Shown: one piece after another, positions 26,108-38,500 of the stretch | How positions within the stretch are numbered: the first letter of the stretch is position 1 | Layout: every line of letters begins with the position of its first letter | Assembly (NCBI GenBank): GCA_000310025.1 | Contig: FN649749.1 | Coordinates: forward strand, 605,193 to 669,192 | DNA from: Ectocarpus siliculosus | Taxonomy: Eukaryota > Sar > Phaeophyceae > Ectocarpales > Ectocarpaceae | Length of the DNA: 64,000 nucleotides | Direction: 5' to 3' | Notes under the pieces: generated by a model | Told to the model about the DNA's origin: nothing | Seen by the model: the letters and a program-made list of their open reading frames with translations, nothing else | Database searches by the model: none | Position numbers and translations under genes: made by a program

Positions 26108-26557
26108 TTGCTATTGGTGGTGGTGGGGTAGCTCTGCGCCAAACTGTTTTAGTGCACAATGATGATCGGACCGCGCCGGTTATCTACATACCTGTGCCGG
26201 CAGGTGAAGGAGTGCGCGAGCAGGCTCGTCCGCCTAGCCAAGGGCTCCGGGATCACCGTGTTTATCGTAGGGCACGTGACTAAGTCGGGATCGATTGCCG
26301 GTCCTAAGGTGGTGGAGCACATGGTTGACACGGTCCTCTACCTCGAGGGGGATCGCTTCAACTCCTACAGGTATTGATTGCTAGTTTTTGTGTGTTGTGC
26401 ATGGAGCGTACGGTGTACCCTGAGTTGTAAAAAGGAAGATTGTGTCCCCCACCCCTGCCCCCCGCAATTTTCGACGCTCGATGGATGTACCATATGAGGG
26501 TTTTAGAGTAAATTGGAATTACATGCGAGACCTACCGAGACAGAGACAGAGGGAGAG

Positions 26558-26588
<31 letters not shown>

Positions 26589-29500
26589 GAGAGTGGACAA
26601 GGGTGCTTTGCTTTGTGTTTTTTCCCCAAGAGTATGACCACTCACTCACTGCTACCAGGGACCCAAAAATCCTTTTTTTGTTTTTCCGAGAGTACGAAAA
26701 GCACTTCACGTCGCCGTCGCGTCTCACTCTCTCGATGCCCAAACACGGCCACAAATCGCCAGTATTCGGCCAGTTTTCGTCCCACTCACTGTTAAGACTT
26801 CAACCCATCCCCTTGGACTTGCACTGTGGTTTTATCTCGAACGGGTAGTCTTTCTGTGTTTGATGTATATTTGCTAAGACGCGAACCATGAACCAGGTTG
26901 CTGAGGAGCGTGAAGAACCGCTTCGGGCCCAGCAACGAGATCGGGGTGTTTCAGATGGAGGCCGGCGGTTTGGACGATGTGGCGGACCCTTCCATGCTCT
27001 TCCTTTCCGACAAAAATGTCGATGACGACGACGTGAGGCTACTTTTCGATATAGAACAGCATGTGACGTGGTATATCAGCCCCCCCTTCCCCTGGAGTTA
27101 ATAACCTCCAGCCTCGTGAGGTGTGGAACAACAGCCTGGTAGGTTTTAGTGTGTGTTTTTCGTTCAATTTCCATTGTCGCTGCGCGGGATGCATGGTTAT
27201 CGAACAGCTTGCACCCTATGATGTTTGTTGTTGACGTCTTTGTTTGTTGTTCACGCTTGTGTCTGTGTTTGACTTGTTTTTCCTAAGCACGTGTTTGGAG
27301 GTATACGAAATATGAATTGTACACCAATACCAAGGTCATCACCATCGCTACCAACAAACAGCAACCGCGACAGTAACAACGGCGACGACAACGATACCTA
27401 ACTACAATCGTCTTTCTACGTCGTGTCCAGGCACTATTAACAACAATGACGATATTGTTTTTTTTTACATTTCCTCTTTGCTTTCGGCGACAAAATAAAC
27501 AACAGCTACAATAACAACAGCAGCAGCAGCAACACCAACACCAACACCAAGGACATTGCTATTCATATCATGAACCAACGATCAACCCCAATTCGAACTC
27601 GCTCCCGCCTCGTCACACAGCACGCAGAGCACATGGACGGGTCAGCGGTGTGCGTGTACATGGAAGGAAGCCGGCCCATCCTTTGCGAGCTGCAGTCCCT
27701 GGTCACGTACACCAGGCTACCGTCCCCGAGGCGCACCTCCGGTAAAGTAAAGCGCATGCATCGCCACGGCAGTGGAGCTGTGCTAATTTTATGGCTCGAT
27801 CAGGCACAGGACACCACCCGTCGCCCAAGGGTCTTGGGTCGTGCCTGTTTTTGATATTCCGCCGCAGGTTTTCTTACCAATCAGCGAATTGCGTGCCACA
27901 AAACCTGTACCGTTTCGCTTGGTTGGTGCCTGTGGCACAATTTCGAGCGGGCCCACTATCTTTGGGCCTTGCTCTCGTAGGCCCGTTTTACTCGCAGCTG
28001 TTTTGCCCAAACTTTGGCTATTTGGCAGTAATCGAGATTCCCAAAACGTGGAAAAGCGAGTGAGGCTCAAGACATGTGGGACGGTCGCTTCCAAGGTTTT
28101 GAAAATTTTCAAATGTGTTTTGCGATCGAAAATGGCTTCGCCGAGTTCTCAAATTTGGGCACGTTCCAAAATTTGGAAGGAAAGGGCTCCGTCTAAAACG
28201 GCCCTTCTCCCCAGTTGTTTTGACCTTTGTAAATTTCGTCTGCTTGCTAGTGTCCAACAGCTAGGCCGCGCCATGTATGTGCTATTGCAGTAGCAACTTG
28301 GTACAGAGCAGCCTTTGTGGATATCAGCAAAGGTCTGACTGCGGCTCCGGAGGCGGAGCAACGCGATCAGTCACACAACCGTCCTTCCACACGGTACTGT
28401 ATCTTACCTTTCGAACCTCGGGGTCTGACTCTTTCTCCCTCTCTCTCTGTCGCTTCCCTCTTCTCCCTTCCCCCGGGTTTGGCTGCTCCGCGCTGCGTTT
28501 TGGCGGTCTGTGTTTGTTGCCTTGCCTCTTGTCAGACGGTTTGCCCATTCCGCGGCTGCTGTTGCTGCTAGCCGTTCTCCAGAAGAGGCTAGGTTACGAC
28601 ATGAGCTCCCGCGAGGTGAGCTTGTTGTTGTTGTTGTTGCTGTTATTGTTGTTGTCGAATGCTTATTCAGTCGAAAGTTCCGCGAGGCATCGATTCTGAG
28701 GCCGCGTATCGCTCGCGCACTCTTAACCGGCAAGTATCCGTTGTAACACCTGTCGTTACCTGTCTTTGCTCATTGCCAACAGAAACTGTCGTTGCAACAA
28801 CTATGGAGACACCCCACGGTGAAATGCCCGCATCTGCTGGGACGTATGTCGTTTTTTTTCATGCTGCGCCGCCGTTAGGTGTACTTGAACATCGTCGGGG
28901 GATTGAAGGTGCAGGAGACGGCTGCCGATCTGGCCGTGGCCCTCGCCGTTGTGAGCAGTTACACCACCATCCCCGTCCGACCGGTAAGTCGGAGGGAGAG
29001 AATAGAGAGGGGATGGGCTTGTTCGCTTCATTCGCCCGCCCTCCGTGTACCGTCTCTATTGTGTCCCAATTTACTGATCCCCGGACGTTGAGTGGTTGCT
29101 TTGGGCTCACCTGGTACAATTTGTTTTTGCCATTTTTCGGAGGTATTGAGTGAAGCGCATTCGAGTAAGAAAACTTGTGTTCCAGGGACGGGTGGAAGTG
29201 TACGGGGTCACATCACGATCTCCCCGTTGGATAGTAGAGAGATAAACTTTTGTTGTCTTCCAGGCATCCCTTTTCTGAATCCAATTGGACCTCAGGAGCC
29301 AGCTTCATGCCTTGTTACCACGCCTTTCAAGACACACACGAATGCAGTTGTTACGAACGCTCAAAGAAGCCACAACTGTTGAAATGTTCCAAGCACTTGT
29401 GTCAGTTGCGAGTGAAGCATCACGTCAATTCAATCTGTCCTGTAGCGCGCAAAAGCAAGACAAGTTGGGGACGCGTGGTTGGAGGCAAGACGTACATACC

Positions 29501-31534
29501 ACCAAGGGTTTTCGCCCCATTTTAGCCAGAACCCGTCTAGCTTCCCTCGATTTATCGAAGAGATGGAATGGATGGAGCGTTTGGAGTTGGAGCAAGTCCA
29601 CTCATCACACATCTTTAACTCTCACCCGGGACTGTGATGATCATTCAAATCCCGCCGCTTGTTGTTTCCAATGCACTATAGTTTCAAGTCGACCTCAACA
29701 ACACCGCTGTTCTCACCGACCACAACTCCCAAGAATTGATTATCATGTGCATGTCAGTTATGTTCAAGTTGCTTGTCGACAATTCGTGAATCCCGGCGAT
29801 GAGGCATTGATCTCCAGTCGTTTTCTCGCCGGTGATTCACAAGCTGTGTATTTCATAAACATGACCGGCTTGCAAGGGGGTTGCTTGTGACAGGCACCCT
29901 TTCACCTTTAGTAGATTGACAGTGACTCTCGGGCGATGCCGAAAGAACCAAACCATGTCGTTTCCTGAGCACGGAAAACATACTCTTGAGTACGTGGTGG
30001 TGGGGAGAATATACCCGAGACACGCAGCGAAATAGTCCAGTCGACTTTCGAGATTTCACTCGCCCGAGGTAATGTAGTCTGACATTTATGTCAGTTGCCT
30101 TGCCATCACACTAGTAACCAGAGACTGATACTCGGCCACCGTAACACTACTGTAACATTGTAAAAGGACACGTGCTTCATCGGAGAGATCGGCCTCGGAG
30201 GAGAGCTCAGGCCAGTGCAGCAACTACCCAGGCGAATCCAGGTGAAACGTTCGCGCCACTGCTCTAGTGCACCACACGTGTCCTTTGGTCCGAATAGCAG
30301 TGCTTCGTTTTATGATTGTCAGACGCGTTACGTACGTTTATCAGCCATGATATCAGAGGTGGCGGTGTTCCTCGTTGAAACCCTGACAGAGTGCTGGTCG
30401 ATATGCCTGCCCGCCAGGAGAACCCCACAAAATTCGAAAACGGCGCCTAAGAAGTACAGATAATCAACAAGGGGCTTCTGAAGGAGTATGCTTCAGCAGT
30501 GGTATTGGGGCAAACGTTATTGATATCAGCAGCAGCTTCTGGTATTGGTACATTGGTGTCTCTGTTGACGCAGAGCAGTTGATTGATGCTGGAAACTCGG
30601 ACTCTATGTTTAAAGGACCCCTATGGTGTTTGATTCTTGTCGTCTTGGATGACTTTTACGGCGACCCCGATTTCCATGCACCAGGAAGCGGAGACGTTCG
30701 GATTTTCCAGAGTAGTGGTCCCGTTCACGCGCAAGAATCGCTCCGCAAGGTCAAGGGGGGGTGGGAGGGCTGGCAAAGCTAGAGTGGCTGCGGGGGTGTC
30801 GGAAGCAGGGAATGACGGCCGACGCGGCGCGATCGAAGTCATTGAGTGCAGGTGAGTTGGCTGTTTTGGTCTGCCGTTGTGGCCCTTGTTGCAGAAAGTA
30901 GTTGCAGACTTTGCGGCAGTAGCAGACTGTAGCGGCCCGTGATTGTTGCAGCAGTAGTAGCAGTAGTAGCATTCGTAGTACTGTATGTGGTAGTAGTCCT
31001 TGTTGTACATGTAGTTGTTGTTCCCCCATTTCACACCACGTCGCTCTTCTCCTTGCTTGTTCTGTCGCGCAGACCTTGTGCCCATGCTCGCGTGATATAA
31101 AGTCGCCTCCACACCAACTATTTAGGCCATCCTTCACGCACCGAACCCTCCCCCCACCTCTTAGGAACCTCAAGGATGCTGTGGCAGCGGGGCTTACAGC
31201 GGTCCCCAAGAAACGGGGCGGAGGCAGCCGCCGGTCAGGAGGAAAGGGTAGAGGCCGCTTTGATCCCTCATCGTCCTCATCATCTTCGGAGCCAGAGTAT
31301 GGTTGGCAGAGCAATAAGAAGAGACAGCCGATGGAAGACGAGGGTGGTGGTGGTGGTGGGAAAGTACGAGAGTCCGGGTTTGGTAGTACAAGCGGGGGCG
31401 ATGTTGTTGATATGGAGGGGTTTGAGGGAGGATGGCGGGATAGTATGAGGGACCCTGGAGGGTATGGGAGTAGTGCGGAGGAGGAAGAGTTTGATGAGTG
31501 GGCGGATGGCGAAGATGGCGACGAGCGACGATAG
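20672..31534 (+). CDS. radA: RadA/Sms DNA recombination and repair helicase, sixteen exons
   Basis: RadA/Sms is a RecA-fold hexameric helicase that drives branch migration and D-loop extension in bacteria; eukaryotic copies usually serve organelles. Exons: 20672-20908, 21325-21433, 21845-21916, 22583-22699, 23936-24098, 24363-24542, 25355-25421, 25810-25908, 26204-26370, 26897-27032, 27621-27741, 28536-28615, 28879-28983, 30167-30241, 30685-30851, 31165-31534 (754 residues). The third exon's donor is the least certain border. Features in order: four-cysteine zinc finger [18 protein letters not shown] (residues 83-100), Walker [11 protein letters not shown] (about 208), an acidic insertion ([13 protein letters not shown]), Walker [11 protein letters not shown] (about 324), the family signature KNRFG (about 410), and the Lon-like domain with [19 protein letters not shown] and [20 protein letters not shown]. 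The tail (about 632-754) is a long G/S/E-rich extension absent from bacterial RadA. The start at 20672 gives a basic N-terminus ([11 protein letters not shown]) compatible with organelle targeting; ATG 20828 is an alternative. The intron after 25421 has a GC donor. Confidence 0.93.
24591..24735. repeat. 145-bp inverted-repeat element in a radA intron
   Basis: The left end reads GTGGACCCGCTATAGT and the right end, inverted, reads GTGGTCCCGCTATAAT. Over 21 nt, 18 positions match. The inner sequence has no coding frame. A MITE or solo hairpin is likely. No target-site duplication is clear. Similar GCCCGCTATAGTG strings occur at about 33655 and, inverted, near 42897. Confidence 0.55.
25909..26110 (+). 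repeat. (GTT/GTC)n microsatellite in a radA intron
   Basis: About 200 nt of almost pure GTT and GTC triplets start right at the donor of the intron after exon 25810-25908. Long frames of V, T, N or L/S residues through it are repeat artefacts. Confidence 0.9.
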
Positions 31535-32529
31535 TATCGGTTTGGTTCAGATTGCTAGTTTTTTGTTGAGTGTGGGCATGTGAGAGTATGGTTGAGACAG
31601 TTGTCTCATTCGTTTTCGAAACGGGTTTTCATACGCGTGATGATTCACTTTTCGTTGAAACCTGGTCGCAGTATGAGCGCCAGCGGAAGGTCAAGATCGG
31701 ATCTCGTTTTGCGAAATACATTGTACGACACCAACGAGATAAATTCTGTCCACGTGAAAATCTCCAAGTTGGTATTTATCTGCGATATTCAATCTCTATG
31801 TGAGACATTCACTCTCCGTTTCATTTCCAACGCTGCGGCAGATGTTGTTCTTACCCTTTCGGCATATTCATGTTGTTTGCCAAGATGATCACGTGCAAAG
31901 GTCACGACAATCACTTGCACGGGGAACACATCATCGTCATTGCACCCATTTGTCAGCGCCACCACACGCTTATGCCATTGGGGGGCATATGAATCGACGG
32001 TTGCGAGTGAAAAGTGAAGCGTTGACGCAGCACGCGCGGGAGAGAGGAAATTCGCCCAGACTCGTCCAGCGACCCCAAAATCCTCTCAGAGGCACGCACG
32101 CATAGCGCAGTGGTTTTGAGACGTGCAAAGGAACCTCATATGCAGTTGGCATTTCACTTCATCAACACAAGAAGTACAAACGAAAACGTAACGGGGTCGA
32201 GCACATACAATATGGCGTTTAGACAACGTTTCTGCGGCATACTCGAGGAGGCCCGAAACTGCTCCTCACAAAATTCTCTTCGCAGCACAAATCCCACTGC
32301 CTCACACCGAAATGCTGTTCAGATTTACGTTCCTATAGTCTTATCTACTTCTCGTGCTGCATCACGCACAAGGTCCACCTCCCACTGCTCCTAACGTCTC
32401 TCTCTCACGTCCAACAACCCCCTGGAAGCCAGACAGGGTGGGTGGGTGCATGAAGGCAAATCTTGTCTGTGTACCCCCCCCTCGATACAAGTGGGTTTCT
32501 CATCCACAGCACCAACTACCAGCACAGCA
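31535..32529. other. Spacer between radA and the TOPOVIB-like gene
   Basis: This is about 1 kb between two same-strand genes. It must hold the radA 3' UTR and the promoter of the next gene. I see no gene or clear repeat. Confidence 0.6.
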
Positions 32530-35500
32530 ATGCAGCGCTCATCTAGCCTCGCCGGCAGCAACGGCATCACACTATCATCATCGTCGTCGTCGTCAGCAAC
32601 AGGCAACAGCAGCGTGGTGCATCACTTTAGACAAAATTTCGAGCTGTCCGGTTTTGGGTCAACTGGCGAAGCGCTTGTGGTATGCATACTGTATGCATGC
32701 GCCTGTAATACAATGAAGGAGTGATTTGAGAGATGGTCATACGGCACTACTGTAGCCCTGCATAAAAACAATACAAGATGAAATAGCTTCGTGTTGCGGT
32801 GCCGAGAAGGTGCTGCCATCATGTCTCATGAGTTGGGCACGGTGACCCCTCTGTCTCGATCTCTGTCTCTGTTCCGTTTCCTGCTCCCAGTCAACCGACA
32901 CACACACACACGCGATCTGAGCGCGCGTGAGCCCTAATGGCGAAGAGCACGCTAACGCCGGTAGTGTTGGGAAGCGTAGTAAGGTGGTGTGAAATGCGTG
33001 GACTTGCCAGTCAACTCTCTCAGAGCAATCGATTTTCGAGCCCTTCTCGAGAACCTCTTCCAAGCATGGTCCCACTCTGTTGTTGTTGTTGTTCTTCACT
33101 ACACACGCTGCTCTGCCGTGTTGGCCTCGGCATGAGATCGTGAATCGTGCAACATGGGCTGACGGCAACATAGCTACCAATCTAAGACGCAAAACACCGT
33201 GTCAAGGTACTATGGTTTGGTCCTCACGTTCGGGTAAGAATAATCAACCCGGTCTCTCGGTCGGACTGTCTGTCGTGCGTGTAACGAACGGTGCGTTTCA
33301 CTCTCAGCAAACAAAGAAAGGCTTGCAGCGACATCGCGTTGCTCTGTCGATCGCCTTCAACGTCACAATAACAAGAATGGATGTGACACTGCTGTTGGCG
33401 ACGTTGACGGTGTTAGCTGCATGTGGACCTTCATGGCCTACACCAGACAAAAGCAGTGTATGCTGCAACAACTTTTGCCGCAGTATCTGAGGTCACTCTA
33501 CAGGGGCCCGCTTTAGTGCAGGTTGAATTTGGCGGGTGCCCGATATACTGTAGTTCGGGTAACATTGGCTGGCACAGACGGACCACAAAATTTAATTTGT
33601 AATGAAGATATTTATTCATTGACTATTTTAGGTGCCCGCTATAGTGGTGGTGAAAGCGCTTTGAATTACTCGCACTACAGCAGCCTGACTTCAATTGCAC
33701 TCCCCCCCACGAATGAATAATATGCATGATTGCAGGGTAAGGATCGTTGTTGGTCTCCAGACATGCCAGCTGGTATACTGGCAAGTGATACGATGTTCAC
33801 GTGCCGCCCACATGTCAAATGAAAGCAAGGGATTCCTTTTTGTCCTAGTCAGTGAGTGGTACGAGGTTGTCCTGAACGAACGAGTGAAACTAACAGTTGG
33901 GAGACTCCTCCTCCCGAAACATCACAATCGACGTGGGAAAGTGGACAGGCGAGCGAATAGCCTCCCATCCCTACTCGATACCACCCTTCCTCTGTTGTTG
34001 TTCTTCTTCCTCTTGACTGCTGATTCATGTTGTCCGTTTTTCCGTCTTCCACATTATTATTGCGTTGTCGCGCGATGCTCACAAGGGCATCCTACGAGGA
34101 GTAACGGACAACGTCACAGACTTTGTCTTCTTGCTGGTGCAGGACCTGACCGCAGGCTCTTTCCTTGTTCGCCGCATCTTGCGACCGTGTCCCTCCAGCC
34201 TGGGAGGAACTGCACTGAATCGCGCAGATGGCACAGAATAAGAAAAACTGTTTTGATCGTTCCGTTTCCCCTCTCTTCCCGTTTCGCTCTCGCAAATTCA
34301 ATGGACCACTTTTCTTGACCGCAACTTAATGACTTTTCCGTCATCTTTTCACATTCCGTTTCACCAGTTCCGTTCTTTAACGTTCGTTCTCCGGCCTCCC
34401 CTGCAACACCGCTGTCGTCGCGGCACAACCGATCATCAAGCAAACGGTCAAGGAGTTGGTCGACAACGCGATAGACTCTTGCCGGTGCCGGACCTCAGAG
34501 CAAGACGCCCCGACGGTGCGGGTTGTGCTCCGTAGGGCAGCGGCAGGGGCAGCCGTCGCCGAGGGGGTAGGGGAGGACCTCGACCTGGAAGAAGGTGATG
34601 CATGCGCGTTTTCTTTCTTTTCCGCGGGGATTGGTCTGCCGAGTGAGCGTCGATTTGGTTGACGTTTCGTTGCGATGGGTGAGGTGATGCCGCGGTGTGA
34701 CGATGCCGAGCACCTGCAGAAGGACAAGGTCTGTGTGAAACCGCTGGCGATGTTTGGATATGATCATAGGGTTGTTGGTGGTATGTCATGCTTGACCCAA
34801 AGAAGCCTTTTGGGCTTTGCCGTGATGAATGTTTGACCTCATCTTGCTCGATAGAACGTGATGATGTTCTGTCGGAACACAGAAATCTAATATGTCGCCG
34901 AGACAACAGTATATATGCCGTAGATAGTTCTTCGTACCCCTCTACTTGCACATACTCCAAAGACACAGAACCTCTGGAACAATAGGTTGCGGGTGACCAG
35001 GACGACAATATATATATTTGTGACAAAAATGGTCGAGTTTTATCGTCCTATTTCCGACTTGCCGTTGTGACCCCCCCCGGTATCCCCGTGGTTTCCCCCC
35101 GTACAACAGAACCTCTGGAACTTCAGGTTGCGGACAACGGCGCCGGGTTGACGGACGTTACCAAGGCCCTTGGACTCTTCTCTTCCACCAAGTCCGGACA
35201 CACACCGCCGGTCGCTCCAGGTTTGTCTCTCGTCGTAGGTACAGCGGACGCAGAGAGCCGTGAATGGGCTGGTTCGAGGATCGTGCGCACGACCGACACG
35301 GCCAACAAGTCGACCTTTTTCGTGTGCCAGGTGTCTGTGCGAAAACGACGAGCCTGCGGTAGCCATGAGCGGAGGGTCATAGATACCCGTAGCAGGCCTC
35401 TTTGTTGAATTTGGACTGTTATGTTCCGGTAATGGTACCCGTTCGGTTCCGACCCTAAACAAGAGGATATTTGCATCCGACGACACAAGTTTCGCCTTGC

Positions 35501-38500
35501 GCTTGGAAAAATGCAGGTAAACACAATGTGGCACCGGTTGGACCTACAAATACATGATACACCGGGTTGATGTCCACCATTGTTGAAGTTCCGAGAAGAG
35601 GCGTGTTTGTGACGCTTTCGGAAAGGCGTTATCAACCGATATTCGTGCAAGATTGTTTTACCCACTCTCGTTTGTGGAGGTTTCGTTGCCCGTGGATTTT
35701 TGTTAACCCTGTCGTCCATGTTTCCCCTGGGACTCTTCCTGTCGCCGGTTTCGACGGAGTAAAGATGTGTCGTCGAGCGGTGCGGCCGGGAAGAACGCCG
35801 GCAAGTACGGTCTGGGCTTGACGCTGTCTCTCCTCTACTCACAGAAGCATTTCGGTGGCTTCCTGAAGGTTAGTCTAGTGGTCGGGCTCTCATGGGTAGC
35901 TTTGCATGACGAAGAAAGATCTCATCGCAACAGAGAGAGCCAGGAGTAGGACACACGCCACCATTCCGAAACGTTTGTCTACCAATACTGATTGCCCCAA
36001 GAAACAACAAACAATGTCGGCAACACGACAACGATGGAACGAAAACGACACCCTCGCCAACACGACAACGACGACGACACCATCAGCGCCATCCAGAACA
36101 ACAACAACAACAACGATATCGGCACGATGGCGATGACGATGACGACACCAACCACAACCAGTACACCAAACAAACACCGACACCAACACCATCAACCAGA
36201 ACCAGAACACCAACACCAACACCGATAACGACAACTCCCCAAAGCAGGCAACGACGGCGACGATGGAGTCCACGCAGTGGTCTTTCACGAAATGCGACAT
36301 CGACCTTGAGACGGGCACGCCTCGCACGGTCTATCGCAAGAGTGGCTTGAAACCTGACTCATGGGCACGGGGGTGAGTTGGCAATGGTTCGTGAGGTAAG
36401 GTGTTGGCTGTCAGAGTTTGATGCTTCTCGTTTCGTGTAACAACGCAAGTGTGAGGCAATGAGCCCAAGCCAAAACGACGTACAACAGGACTAAACCACC
36501 AGGTTTTGCTGAAAATTATCATGGGGGCTTGTGTAGCTCTTCGTGAACTCTCTCCAGCCTCAAGTTGTCTGACCGCAAACGAGTTTCTAGCTACTCTTTG
36601 CCGCCCAGCTTTGTTGTTCCTGAAGTGCTTAGCTGGCACCATTCACACTCGGAATCGGTTTGTTCCTGAGAGATTGGCATCAATACACTTCTGTATGGGG
36701 TAACGACACCGTCTGGTGCAGGTGCTGGGGTGAGGAGGGAAGAGAGGGAGCGATGCAACCAACCACACTAAGCCCAAAGTTCAGCCCATCAAGAATCCCC
36801 TTTAGGATGGAAGCATGTTTCATCCCCAAGAACAAACGCCCCAAACAGCGAAACAGCGAGCTGAAGGCCCATAACCACGCAAAACAAGATAGAAAGTCAT
36901 ATAAGCTGCTATTGGTTTTCAGATGCGGGACGGACATGCGGTTACTGGTGCCTGGGGATGAAGAAGCCTTGGACTTTGCAGCACCCAGGCTGAAGGCCTT
37001 CTTCACGCGCATGCATCTCTTGCCGGACCGCCCCGCAGGGGTGTCCTTCGCGTGTGAGGTAGGGGGGTAGGGGGGTAGGGGGGTAGGGGGGTAGAGGGAT
37101 AGGATGAGACTTCTCGCCGTCGTCGTCGTCGTCATCGCCGTTGTTGTCGCTGTTAAAGCAAGAAGTACCTGTTTCCTTATCCGTATGTTAATCCGTGTCG
37201 CGTTCGTTGTCATTTTTGCGTAGTACACGGACAAGTTTCATCTGTCTTTCTTAGGCCGGCAAGCCAAAGTAGTACTCATCCTTGCAAGTTGATATCGCAC
37301 CATGCATTTTCCTGTGGATTTCCTTAGGTAAGTGGCAAGGAAAAACTTATCCCATATTTTCTTAGGTGGGTGGCATGAAAAACACGTATCCTTTGTGAAG
37401 ACAACGTCCAATAGTTCTTCAGTAAACAGTAACAATACTACACCGAATTCTCGATGCCATGTACAATTTCCCCCCAAATTGCCTCCATGCCCCCTTTTGC
37501 TTTCATGCGGGAGCTTTTTGTGCGAATATGTGGGCATCTCTTCCATCGAGCACACACGGTATCTACTGAGTCGTGTGTTGCTCTTGTACTTTCTCAGGGT
37601 TGCCTGGACAACATGAGCGTCTGCGTGCCTCGTGGCGGGAGGGATGCCTCGCCCCACCTGCTGCTAGATAACCAAGATCTCGTGCAGGCTTTCGCAAAGG
37701 TATATCTACAGTGAAATGCAGAGCTCTTTTTCTTGGCCTGTGTTGCATGGTACTCACGGCAGTTGTGACCCTATCTGTAGTACACAATATTCTCTGCGTC
37801 TGCTTATGAAAGGCTTCATGGTGCTAGAGAGGGTATTATTGCAATGGCTACAGAGTGCGGCTTCGACCTCTTTTGTATTGGACGTGAGGAGCGACGCTCG
37901 TCCCGCCTAGTGGCTGATGGCAGCGTCTCGAAGGCCCGATCAACAGCCTAGGGGTATCGTCTTGTGTGACACTAGACCCGAGCTTAATACCTCTTTACCA
38001 AGAGAGCCAAGGCCATAGGTCATTCCTTGGACTGTGAGCGTTGGTTCACGTGACCACCACAAGAATCAAAGACCAATTCTTCAAGCAAAGGCTTCAAATA
38101 GTGCCATGAATTTCATGTGATGAATACGCGATCGTTTGCTTTCAAAAGAAGTTGTTCGCATGGCTCATTCGTCGGACATGACATGGACTACGGTTGTGCC
38201 GGTGCTAGTGTGCCGGGAATAGGGGGGTAGGTCAGGGATCCTCGCCCGACCGTTCGGTCAGTAAGGACAATGCCTTGCGGGCGACTATCACAAACTTGCG
38301 CCTTGCAAGTCACAGAAAAAGCTACCTACATCAAACAAGGACGCGCACACGCACACTGTGGTCCCTCTTTGCTTCTTACGCCGCCAACAGACTGTAACGT
38401 TTGCCTGTTCGGCGTTCGTTGTTAATCGATTCAAGTAGGGTCTCTCGGCTATGGCCAAAGCCAACAAAGCACCCATCGGTACTCTCGAAACACCACCACC

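Noticed and set aside
25827-26283. Long frames of poly-T, poly-N, poly-V and L/S residues
   Set aside because: They are translations of the GTT/GTC microsatellite in a radA intron on both strands.
27841-28293. 150-codon plus frame in a radA intron
   Set aside because: It shows no family resemblance and lies between phase-matched exons 27621-27741 and 28536-28615.
29285-29890. 201-codon plus frame inside a radA intron
   Set aside because: It lies wholly between two well-supported radA exons, matches no family I know and has no start context. A decayed insertion is possible but unsupported.
20672-31534. Bacterial contamination suggested by radA
   Set aside because: The gene has about fifteen spliceosomal introns with matching phases.
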